Shown in pieces: positions 1-5,609 of a stretch of 6,578 nt of DNA. Origin of the DNA: Helicobacteraceae bacterium (GTDB taxonomy: Bacteria > Campylobacterota > Campylobacteria > Campylobacterales > Sulfurimonadaceae); NCBI GenBank assembly GCA_027057185.1, contig JALUJE010000284.1, positions 1-6,578 of the forward strand. Direction: 5' to 3'. Each line of letters begins with the position of its first letter. Positions within the stretch are counted from its first letter, which is position 1. The position numbers were made by a program, and so were the translations under genes. The notes below the pieces were generated by a model. The model searched no databases and had not been told where the DNA came from. It worked only from the letters and a program-made list of their open reading frames with translations.

Positions 1-726
1 CTGAGTAGCATCATCTTTCTCTTTTCCCATAAATCCGCCGGAACCAACCGCAATAATAGACTGCTGCACATGATATGACGGTTTTTCTGCTACAAAATCG
101 GTAATGCGCTTTTTCTGATAATCATGCAACTGCGTATACAGTAGCGGCATAGAGATTACCAGTGTTCCAATGAGGGTTGCCCAGATTTTCCAGCTAACAC
201 CGACAAAAAAGAGAATGGAAAACCCCAACAGCAACAAAACAATTGCCGTTCCCAGATCAGGTTGTTTGACAATCAGAAAAAATGGTAGTAAAATATAGAA
301 CGATATTTTCACAAACTCTCTAGCATTGTAACCTCGCACCGACGGAGGGTTTTTACTAATAAGATATGCCAGCATCAAAATAAATGCCGGCTTCATAATC
401 TCAGACGGCTGAATGGTAAAATCAATAAATGGTATTTCAATCCAGCGTTTTGCTCCCAGCCGGACATGTCCAAAAAATTCTACGGCAATAAGCAGTAAAA
501 TATTGAGCCAGTAAAAAATGGGGATCAGCCAACTGAACCGACGAATGGGCAGTAAAAAAAATAGCATAAAAACTATGCTCGCTACACCCACATAGACCAG
601 ATGTTTTTGTGCCAGTGTCGGTGCAATTTCTCCAATAAGCCACTGTGAGATCACCACAAGCGGAATAATTAAAATAATAGAGATAAAATCAAAGTGTGCT
701 AAAATACGCCGATCAAGTTTCCTCAA
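1..726 (-). CDS. rodA: RodA, SEDS-family peptidoglycan glycosyltransferase (partial, 3' end outside window)
   Basis: RodA polymerises lipid II into glycan strands in the inner membrane, paired with a class B PBP, during lateral wall growth. The frame is open for 242 codons from a TTG at 726 to the window edge, about two thirds of the roughly 370-residue family length. Several hydrophobic segments are visible (about 13-31, 43-60, 66-84, 110-124, 141-154, 160-177, 181-197). SEDS landmarks are GAKRW (91-95), QPSE (106-109), KQPDLGTA (154-161) and the IAVGSGGFMGK stretch (225-235). The catalytic Asp region (the HTDFIF type motif) lies beyond the edge. There is no ATG near the start. TTG is chosen because GGAG sits 8 nt upstream at 735-738; GTG at 745-747 and TTG at 748-750 are in-frame alternatives. 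RodA is preferred over FtsW because of the short N-terminus and the motif spelling. The loop before YH (218-219) is shorter than in E. coli RodA. It is divergent from rluD. Confidence 0.9.
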   Translation of the reverse strand, partial: MRKLDRRILAHFDFISIILIIPLVVISQWLIGEIAPTLAQKHLVYVGVASIVFMLFFLLPIRRFSWLIPIFYWLNILLLIAVEFFGHVRLGAKRWIEIPFIDFTIQPSEIMKPAFILMLAYLISKNPPSVRGYNAREFVKISFYILLPFFLIVKQPDLGTAIVLLLLGFSILFFVGVSWKIWATLIGTLVISMPLLYTQLHDYQKKRITDFVAEKPSYHVQQSIIAVGSGGFMGKEKDDATQ

Positions 727-734
727 GGATTCTA

Positions 735-738
735 CTCC
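735..738 (-). promoter_or_regulatory. Ribosome binding site that decides the rodA TTG start
   Basis: GGAG on the minus strand lies 8 nt before the TTG at 724-726. It is the only good Shine-Dalgarno match near the beginning of the RodA frame, and no ATG exists there, so it is the main argument for a TTG start. The in-frame GTG/TTG pair at 745-750 lacks a comparable motif at the right distance. Confidence 0.55.
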
Positions 739-740
739 GA

Positions 741-769
741 TTGTCACCAATTTACAGTCAAATTGTAAC
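741..769 (+). promoter_or_regulatory. Possible promoter for the rluD-to-EnvC-like gene run
   Basis: TTGTCA at 741-746 (5 of 6 to TTGACA) and TGTAAC at 764-769 (4 of 6 to TATAAT) are separated by 17 bp. It overlaps the proposed rodA -10 on the opposite strand. A weakness is that transcription would begin near 775-777, right at the rluD ribosome binding site, leaving almost no leader. The true promoter may instead lie further upstream inside rodA. Confidence 0.25.
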
Positions 770-770
770 A
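762..770 (-). promoter_or_regulatory. Possible extended -10 promoter element for rodA
   Basis: On the minus strand this reads TGTTACAAT, an extended -10 (TGn followed by TACAAT, 5 of 6 matches to TATAAT). Transcription would begin near 755, giving a leader of roughly 30 nt that contains the GGAG site. There is no good -35: TGGCTG at the 17-bp position is poor, and it would fall inside the rluD start. Weak -35 elements are usual in Campylobacterota, so the call is reasonable but rests on one short match. Confidence 0.35.
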
Positions 771-774
771 CACT

Positions 775-779
775 AAAGG
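775..779 (+). promoter_or_regulatory. Ribosome binding site of rluD
   Basis: AAAGG lies 10 nt before the ATG at 790, a slightly long but usable distance. No other in-frame start codon exists just upstream, so it supports the 790 start. A closer ATG at 782 opens only a three-codon frame that ends in the TGA overlapping the rluD start. Confidence 0.45.
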
Positions 780-789
780 TAATGCAGCC

Positions 790-1764
790 ATGAAGCCACC
801 ATCGCACTTTGAGGTCACCCAAACATCACGACTCGACACGTTTCTAACCCAAACACTCCAGGAACCTCGCAATCAAGTTGCCCACCTCATTAAAAGCGGC
901 CATGTTTTAGTAGAGGGTACCACCATCACCAAACCCGGACTCAAACTCAAATGTCAACAAAGCGTCAGTGTCACGTTTCCAGAACCCAAAATTACCCCTG
1001 CACAAGCCATTGACTTTGATGTAGAAATCCTCTACGAAGATGACGCCATTTTGGTTATCAACAAACCCAGTAATCTCACCGTTCACCCTGCTGCCAGTGT
1101 GACAGAGCCTACCCTTGTTGATTGGCTGAAACATAAAGAGATGCGACTCTCAACCATTAGCGGCGAAGAACGCCACGGTATTGTCCACCGACTTGACCGG
1201 GGTACTAGCGGGGTTATGGTTGTGGCAAAAAGCAATGAAGCACATGAAAAGCTCTCCTCTCAGTTACAGGACAAAAGTATGGGACGCTATTATCTAGCTG
1301 TCATCTCTCCACTGCTAAAAGAGGAATTTACCTATATTGACAAACCCATAGGAAGAAGCTCACACAATCGACTAAAAATGGGCATTACCGAACATGGAAA
1401 ACAAGCGCAAACCCTCTTTAAAAAGCTCTATCCCAGCCGTGATGAAGACTGTGAACTCATTACATGTAAATTATTTACCGGCAGAACCCATCAGATTCGT
1501 GTCCATTTAGAATCCATAAGCCGCCATATTGAAGGCGATCATTTATATGCTCTTAAGAGCAAAAAAGATAAAATCAGCAGAATTTTACTCCATGCCTATC
1601 TACTCTATCTGGTGCATCCGTACTCCGGTGAAACCATGGAGTTTTGTGCCCCGATAGCCCAAGATATGCAAACGTTTATTGACCAAAAATTTGAGAAGGA
1701 AATCATTCATGAGATCATTGATCCACATCATTTTAACCGCCATTTTAGCAGTTTTACTCTTTAA
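790..1764 (+). CDS. rluD: RluD/RluC-type 23S rRNA pseudouridine synthase with S4 domain
   Basis: This enzyme isomerises specific uridines of 23S rRNA to pseudouridine in the cytoplasm. The 324-residue protein has the usual order: an N-terminal S4 RNA-binding domain (about 11-62), then the RluA-family catalytic domain. Visible motifs are motif I around LYEDDAILVINKP (81-93) with VHP at 98-100, the catalytic motif HRLDRGTSG (133-141) with nucleophile Asp136, and TGRTHQIRVHL (230-240). Length and domain order fit RluD or RluC; RluA itself lacks the S4 domain. The exact target (helix 69 sites for RluD, or the RluC sites) cannot be told from sequence, so the symbol reflects the family and the locus. 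The motif I glycine that usually precedes VVHP is Asn here (SNLTVHP). The last 18 codons overlap the start of the lipoprotein gene in another frame. It is first in the plus-strand run and divergent from rodA. Confidence 0.88.
   Translation: MKPPSHFEVTQTSRLDTFLTQTLQEPRNQVAHLIKSGHVLVEGTTITKPGLKLKCQQSVSVTFPEPKITPAQAIDFDVEILYEDDAILVINKPSNLTVHPAASVTEPTLVDWLKHKEMRLSTISGEERHGIVHRLDRGTSGVMVVAKSNEAHEKLSSQLQDKSMGRYYLAVISPLLKEEFTYIDKPIGRSSHNRLKMGITEHGKQAQTLFKKLYPSRDEDCELITCKLFTGRTHQIRVHLESISRHIEGDHLYALKSKKDKISRILLHAYLLYLVHPYSGETMEFCAPIAQDMQTFIDQKFEKEIIHEIIDPHHFNRHFSSFTL
1696..1700 (+). promoter_or_regulatory. Ribosome binding site that decides the lipoprotein start
   Basis: AAGGA inside the end of rluD lies 8 nt before the ATG at 1709. 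It supports that ATG over the in-frame TTG at 1679, which would put ten mostly polar and basic residues in front of the signal peptide. Confidence 0.6.
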
Positions 1765-2962
1765 CGGCTGTTCCAAAACACCTTCAGCCCAGCAAAAAAC
1801 GGTATTGGACTCGTCACTGCCTAAAGTCAGCATCAATGGCACACTGGTCGATATGAATGCTATTGCCTTTGAGTGGAAACCGTTACAGCATCCTCGGGCT
1901 GTTGGTGTTGCCATTTACAGAAACGATCCCAAAAGCAACAGTACCAAACTGCACCTAATCAAGCGCATTAACAATAAAAATGTTACCCATTATGTCGATA
2001 CCGATGTCATGCCAAATACCAAATATCAGTATATTTTTACCTCATTCAATAAAGACGGTGCAGAATCTCATCCAAGCAAGATGGTCAACGTCAGTACCTT
2101 GCCACGGTTGAAGTCCGTCAGCTTCTTCAGCTCTATCGGCAATATGCCTCGCAAAGCCAAACTTATCTGGAGACCGCATACCAATGCCAAAGTAGTTGCC
2201 TATGAGATTCAGCGTCAAACGTTTGATGATCCGGAATGGGAAGTCATTGCCACGGTCAAAGGACGCCTCAATGCCGAATATATTGACGAAGACCTTGAAG
2301 ATGACAAAGTATACAAATATCGTATTCGTGCCATTACCTTTGACCATCTGAAATCACTGCCGAGTGAGACGGTTCAGGTCACCACCAAACCACTTCCTGC
2401 GACAGTTACAGGAGTTACGGCGACAACAGAAGCAGTCAAACAGATCACCATTTCGTGGACACCCAGCACCGCAGAAAGCATTGACTACTACAAGGTCTAC
2501 CGTGCCAACAGCAGTGACGGATATTACAAACTCATTAAGAAAACCCGTCAAACAAGCTATGTCGATCGTATCAAAAAAGATGGCGTAGGTCACTATTACC
2601 GCGTTAGTGTAGTCGATCGTGATGGACTCGAAAGTCTCAAAAGCAATCCTCCCACCTACGGCAGTACCCTAGGAAAACCCAAAACACCGAAAAACTTCAG
2701 AGCAGAACTGATTAACGGTGCCGTCTATTTAAGCTGGAAACGGGCCGACAATCGCACCAAAAGCTATACATTGATGAAAACATCGCGAAGCGGTTGGCTT
2801 TCAAAAAGTACCAGCCACGTTGATAATATCACCAAAACCGAACTGACCGATACCAATATTGCTCCGGACATCCTCTATGAGTATCAGATCTTTGCCGTCG
2901 ATGCCAATGGCGTGAAGTCCAAACCGTCCGAGGCAGTCGAGATCTCTTTTGAATCAAAATAG
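1709..2962 (+). CDS. flpA: FlpA-like lipoprotein with four fibronectin type III repeats
   Basis: This is a predicted surface or outer-membrane lipoprotein of 417 residues. The N-terminus has Arg2, a hydrophobic core (4-18) and a lipobox-like FNGC with lipidated Cys21; Phe at -3 and Asn at -2 are unusual. Ser22 does not suggest inner-membrane retention. The rest is four FnIII-like repeats of about 93-98 residues (roughly 37-130, 131-226, 229-320, 324-416), each with a B-strand Trp (56, 154, 250, 343) and a tyrosine-corner segment such as YKYRIRA (203-209) or YEYQIFAVD (390-398). Repeat 2 carries WRPHTNAKV at 154-162, matching in WRPH and the last Val the published fibronectin-binding motif of C. 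jejuni FlpA (WRPHPDFRV). Length and locus also match FlpA (about 410 residues, next to trmB). FlpA is a known adhesin in C. jejuni; the role here is unknown, and context suggests an envelope function. The start overlaps rluD by 56 bp; trmB follows after 11 bp. Confidence 0.82.
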   Translation: MRSLIHIILTAILAVLLFNGCSKTPSAQQKTVLDSSLPKVSINGTLVDMNAIAFEWKPLQHPRAVGVAIYRNDPKSNSTKLHLIKRINNKNVTHYVDTDVMPNTKYQYIFTSFNKDGAESHPSKMVNVSTLPRLKSVSFFSSIGNMPRKAKLIWRPHTNAKVVAYEIQRQTFDDPEWEVIATVKGRLNAEYIDEDLEDDKVYKYRIRAITFDHLKSLPSETVQVTTKPLPATVTGVTATTEAVKQITISWTPSTAESIDYYKVYRANSSDGYYKLIKKTRQTSYVDRIKKDGVGHYYRVSVVDRDGLESLKSNPPTYGSTLGKPKTPKNFRAELINGAVYLSWKRADNRTKSYTLMKTSRSGWLSKSTSHVDNITKTELTDTNIAPDILYEYQIFAVDANGVKSKPSEAVEISFESK

Positions 2963-2973
2963 GTTGTAACTTA

Positions 2974-4146
2974 ATGCCCCACATCCATTTGCAAGAGCGC
3001 TCTGCCGCCCATATTCCCTCTCAGGTCGGCAGGAGCCGTTTTGACTTTATTGCAACCAATGTCAACCACGTACAAGAGCAGCTCATTGCTACTGAAGTGG
3101 CACAAAAAAAGTTTTTCATTCTTCTAAAAGATGCGCCAAAACGGCTCATTAAAAGTGACAAGATCACCCGTCCTTCACCAACCTATTTAATTCATAGTGC
3201 CCTTTTAGATTATGTCACACTCACCAATGCCAAAGTCCTGAGTTCTAATGTTCATACCGCTGAAAAAAGTATCCACCTTCAAGAAGATCATGCCCTCAAA
3301 CCCGTCGCATTTTTTACCGAGAACTTTCCTACCGATCGTGAGCTTCATATTGAAATTGGTTTTGGTTCAGGTCGCCACCTGATTCATCAAGCACTACAGC
3401 ATCCCAATGCACTCTTTATCGGTATTGAGATTCACCGCCCATCTATTGAGCAAGTACTCAAACAGATCAGTATTCAACATATCGACAACATCCTTCTTGT
3501 TGATTATGATGCACGTCTGTTTATGGAGCTGGTGCCCTCCAATATTGTTAGTAATATCTATGTTCATTTTCCTGTTCCCTGGGATAAAAAACCCCATCGA
3601 CGCGTTATCTCAAAAGCCTTTATTGAAGAAGCCATTCGTGTGTTAAGCTGTAACGGACAACTGGAACTGCGAACCGACAGTGAGCGCTATTACCACTACG
3701 CGTATGAAACATTCATGTCCCTACGGCAGCTCTCACTGGAAATTCACAAAAATCGTTCCATTGCTGTAAGCAGCAAGTATGAAGACCGTTGGCGACTCAT
3801 GGAAAAAAATATTTACGATCTCATTCTCATCAATACCGAAGAGAGTCCCCCTCATCAAAACAATGTATGTTTTGATTTTCCCGAAAATCTGCTCAATACC
3901 GTACGATTACACGAGCTTAACGGTAACACTATCACCTTTGAAGGGGGTTTCATTCATTTTGAACGGCTCTATGCCATTGAAGGCGGCGGTATGCTGTTTC
4001 GACTCTCTCTTGGCAGTTTTGAGCGTCCCGAGCACCTCTATTTAATTTTCAAAGAGAAAGAGACGATATACTTTCCTCAAGAACCTATTGCAACACGAAC
4101 CAACTATAAAGTGCATCAACAACTCATCAAGGAACTTCATGGATAA
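2974..4146 (+). CDS. trmB: TrmB, tRNA (guanine-N7-)-methyltransferase, long Campylobacterota form
   Basis: TrmB uses S-adenosylmethionine to methylate N7 of G46 in the tRNA variable loop. The protein is 390 residues, against about 240 in E. coli. The Rossmann methyltransferase core spans about 120-283: SAM motif I EIGFGSG (127-133), GIEIHRPS (150-157), VDYDAR (176-181), the family signature at 199-211 (FPVPWDKKPHRRV), RTD at 233-235, and the terminal YEDRW segment at 269-273. Extra domains precede (about 1-118) and follow (about 285-390) the core, as in C. jejuni and H. pylori TrmB as I recall them. In the signature the Asp of the common FPDPW form, regarded as catalytic in E. coli, is Val201. 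This may be a lineage trait. The ATG at 2974 has only AGG at 2961-2963 as a possible ribosome site, 10 nt away and overlapping the preceding stop. The last 8 bp overlap ftsE. Confidence 0.9.
   Translation: MPHIHLQERSAAHIPSQVGRSRFDFIATNVNHVQEQLIATEVAQKKFFILLKDAPKRLIKSDKITRPSPTYLIHSALLDYVTLTNAKVLSSNVHTAEKSIHLQEDHALKPVAFFTENFPTDRELHIEIGFGSGRHLIHQALQHPNALFIGIEIHRPSIEQVLKQISIQHIDNILLVDYDARLFMELVPSNIVSNIYVHFPVPWDKKPHRRVISKAFIEEAIRVLSCNGQLELRTDSERYYHYAYETFMSLRQLSLEIHKNRSIAVSSKYEDRWRLMEKNIYDLILINTEESPPHQNNVCFDFPENLLNTVRLHELNGNTITFEGGFIHFERLYAIEGGGMLFRLSLGSFERPEHLYLIFKEKETIYFPQEPIATRTNYKVHQQLIKELHG
4129..4133 (+). promoter_or_regulatory. Ribosome binding site of ftsE within the end of trmB
   Basis: AAGGA lies 5 nt before the ATG at 4139. 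It favours this start over the in-frame TTG at 4088, whose 17 extra residues do not resemble the beginning of FtsE; family members begin shortly before the first strand, as MDKVIYAHNLSL does. Confidence 0.6.
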
Positions 4147-4810
4147 GGTGATCTATGCGCACAACCTGTCATTAGCCTATAATGACAGAGAAACCATCAT
4201 TAATGACACCTCCTTTTCCATTGAGTCGGGAAGCTTTGTCTTTATTACCGGTGCCAGCGGCAGTGGTAAATCAACCCTGCTCAAATCTTTTTATGGCGCC
4301 ATTACCCCCAAACGTGGTGATCTGATTGTCGGTGGTGTCGAACTTAGTGATATTGCACCCAAAAAACTCAACTTACTGAGACGGCATCTTGGTATTGTCT
4401 TTCAGAACTACCGTCTGGTGAATGAGTGGAGCATTGAAAAAAACGTCATGTTACCGCTCATTATTTCAGGTTACTCCAAAGAGGTCAGCACCTCACAGGT
4501 AGAAAAGCTACTTCGTCATGTCAAGCTTAGTCACCAAACCGGAAAATATCCGCAGGAGTTAAGCGGTGGCGAACAGCAACGCGTGGCAATGGCTCGGGCA
4601 CTCTCTCACAATCCTATTTTAATACTTGCCGATGAGCCTACGGGAAATCTTGACGACTACTCCTCTCAGGTTATCTGGAACCTCTTGCAAGGTGCCAATC
4701 TTCAGCTAAAAACAACGGTTGTGGTAGTAACACACAATATCCCCAAGACCTTAAATCTTGAATATAAGCATTTTCACCTGGAGAACGGGGTACTCAATGA
4801 AGTCCTTTAA
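4139..4810 (+). CDS. ftsE: FtsE, cell division ABC transporter ATPase
   Basis: FtsE is the cytoplasmic ATPase that pairs with FtsX at the division site. ATP binding and hydrolysis are thought to drive a shape change in FtsX that controls periplasmic wall hydrolysis, and no transported substrate is known. The 223-residue length equals the family norm (E. coli 222). All ABC motifs are intact: Walker A GASGSGKST (38-46), Q-loop Gln89 in VFQN, signature LSGGEQQ (141-147), Walker B LILADEP (161-167), D-loop GNLD (169-172) and H-loop His199 in VTHN. FtsE is preferred over LolD or MacB-type ATPases because ftsX follows directly with a 14-bp overlap and an EnvC-like gene comes next. The first 8 bp overlap the trmB stop region, which suggests translational coupling. 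Confidence 0.93.
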   Translation: MDKVIYAHNLSLAYNDRETIINDTSFSIESGSFVFITGASGSGKSTLLKSFYGAITPKRGDLIVGGVELSDIAPKKLNLLRRHLGIVFQNYRLVNEWSIEKNVMLPLIISGYSKEVSTSQVEKLLRHVKLSHQTGKYPQELSGGEQQRVAMARALSHNPILILADEPTGNLDDYSSQVIWNLLQGANLQLKTTVVVVTHNIPKTLNLEYKHFHLENGVLNEVL

Positions 4811-5609
4811 AAACCACCTCTCTTTAATTATGGCAATTGTAACTATCTTGTTTTCTCTACAGATATTTACCATTACCGAACGTGCTATTGATGCCTATGA
4901 AAGCAACTTAAAAGAGAACTACTCGATTGTTGTAGTATCAGAAAAAAAGATTTCGCAAAAAACCTTTCAACAGATGCACCCCCTCATTAAAAAAAGTGAA
5001 CTGATTTCTGCCGATCATGTCCTAAAAAACATTAAGCTTCAGATGAAACAGACCAATATCAAGCTTCTTAAAACCGCATTACCGAAGTTTTACCGCATTC
5101 ATCTCTCAAAATTTCCCTCACCTGATCAGATTGATGCCATTACCAATGCCATTAAAGAACATGTTGGCGTCACAAGAGTGGAAAGTTTTGAAAACAGCCA
5201 CAATACTACTTACAAGCTATTGCTTTTATTCAAACAGGTGGTACTGGTACTCGCCATCTTTATTTTTGTCGTCACCTCACTGCTGATGCTCAAAGAGATG
5301 CGCATTTGGCAGTTTCAGCATACTGAGCGCATGAGTATTATGGCGTTGTTTGGCGCTCCGGTCTGGTTACGTTCTGCCGTACTGTTTCGACTCGCCGTGA
5401 TTGACGCACTGCTCGCAACACTCATTGCCTGTATTGTATTTGTCGGTATGGTAAACTATGGATGGATTGAATCGGAACTGGACGTCATTGGTATTCATAT
5501 TACCATTTTTGATCTTTTCAATGATGGGCTCTCCATGTTAATGTTAGCTCTGGGTCTCTCCTTGTTTTTAGCTACCATGATTGTTTTAGGACATAAAGAA
5601 GAGGTATGA
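4797..5609 (+). CDS. ftsX: FtsX, cell division ABC transporter permease-like protein
   Basis: FtsX is the inner-membrane partner of FtsE and relays the ATPase cycle to a periplasmic hydrolase or activator. The 270-residue protein has the FtsX topology: a short cytoplasmic start, TM1 (about 8-26), a periplasmic domain (about 27-142) and TM2-TM4 (about 143-165, 198-219, 244-265). The loop after TM2 carries the family stretch ERMSIMALFGAP (177-188), which probably contacts FtsE. It is shorter than E. coli FtsX (about 350), mainly because the N-terminal cytoplasmic part is short. The ATG at 4797 is preferred over the in-frame TTG at 4758, since it puts TM1 right behind a short basic N-terminus; GGGG at 4787-4790 may serve as ribosome site. 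It overlaps ftsE by 14 bp and the next gene by 4 bp (ATGA), so the three proteins are probably made in step. Confidence 0.9.
   Translation: MKSFKNHLSLIMAIVTILFSLQIFTITERAIDAYESNLKENYSIVVVSEKKISQKTFQQMHPLIKKSELISADHVLKNIKLQMKQTNIKLLKTALPKFYRIHLSKFPSPDQIDAITNAIKEHVGVTRVESFENSHNTTYKLLLLFKQVVLVLAIFIFVVTSLLMLKEMRIWQFQHTERMSIMALFGAPVWLRSAVLFRLAVIDALLATLIACIVFVGMVNYGWIESELDVIGIHITIFDLFNDGLSMLMLALGLSLFLATMIVLGHKEEV

Noticed and set aside
437..643. Minus-strand 68-codon reading frame
   Set aside because: It is an out-of-frame shadow of rodA, whose own frame on the same strand (726 down to 1) shows clear SEDS motifs.
782..793. Three-codon upstream frame ATG CAG CCA TGA overlapping the rluD start
   Set aside because: The ribosome site is only 2 nt from this ATG, and such mini-frames arise easily by chance; there is no sign of a regulatory leader peptide.
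1548..1561. Perfect 14-bp palindrome (TGCTCTTAAGAGCA) inside rluD
   Set aside because: It can form only a 5-bp stem with a TTAA loop, is followed by A residues on the plus strand and no T tract on either strand, and encodes ordinary RluD residues. A terminator or operator role is not supported.
1679..1708. Upstream TTG start for the lipoprotein (also TTG at 4088 for ftsE and at 4758 for ftsX)
   Set aside because: In each case the downstream ATG has a better ribosome site or gives the expected N-terminus (signal peptide, first strand of the ATPase, or TM1).
907..2593. Several reading frames antisense to rluD and the lipoprotein gene, and a 74-codon plus-strand frame at 2364-2588
   Set aside because: All lie within confidently identified genes, lack recognisable motifs and have low-complexity or Cys-rich translations typical of shadow frames.
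3394..4045. Alternative frames of 67-88 codons inside trmB
   Set aside because: They overlap the conserved methyltransferase core in other frames and resemble no protein I know.
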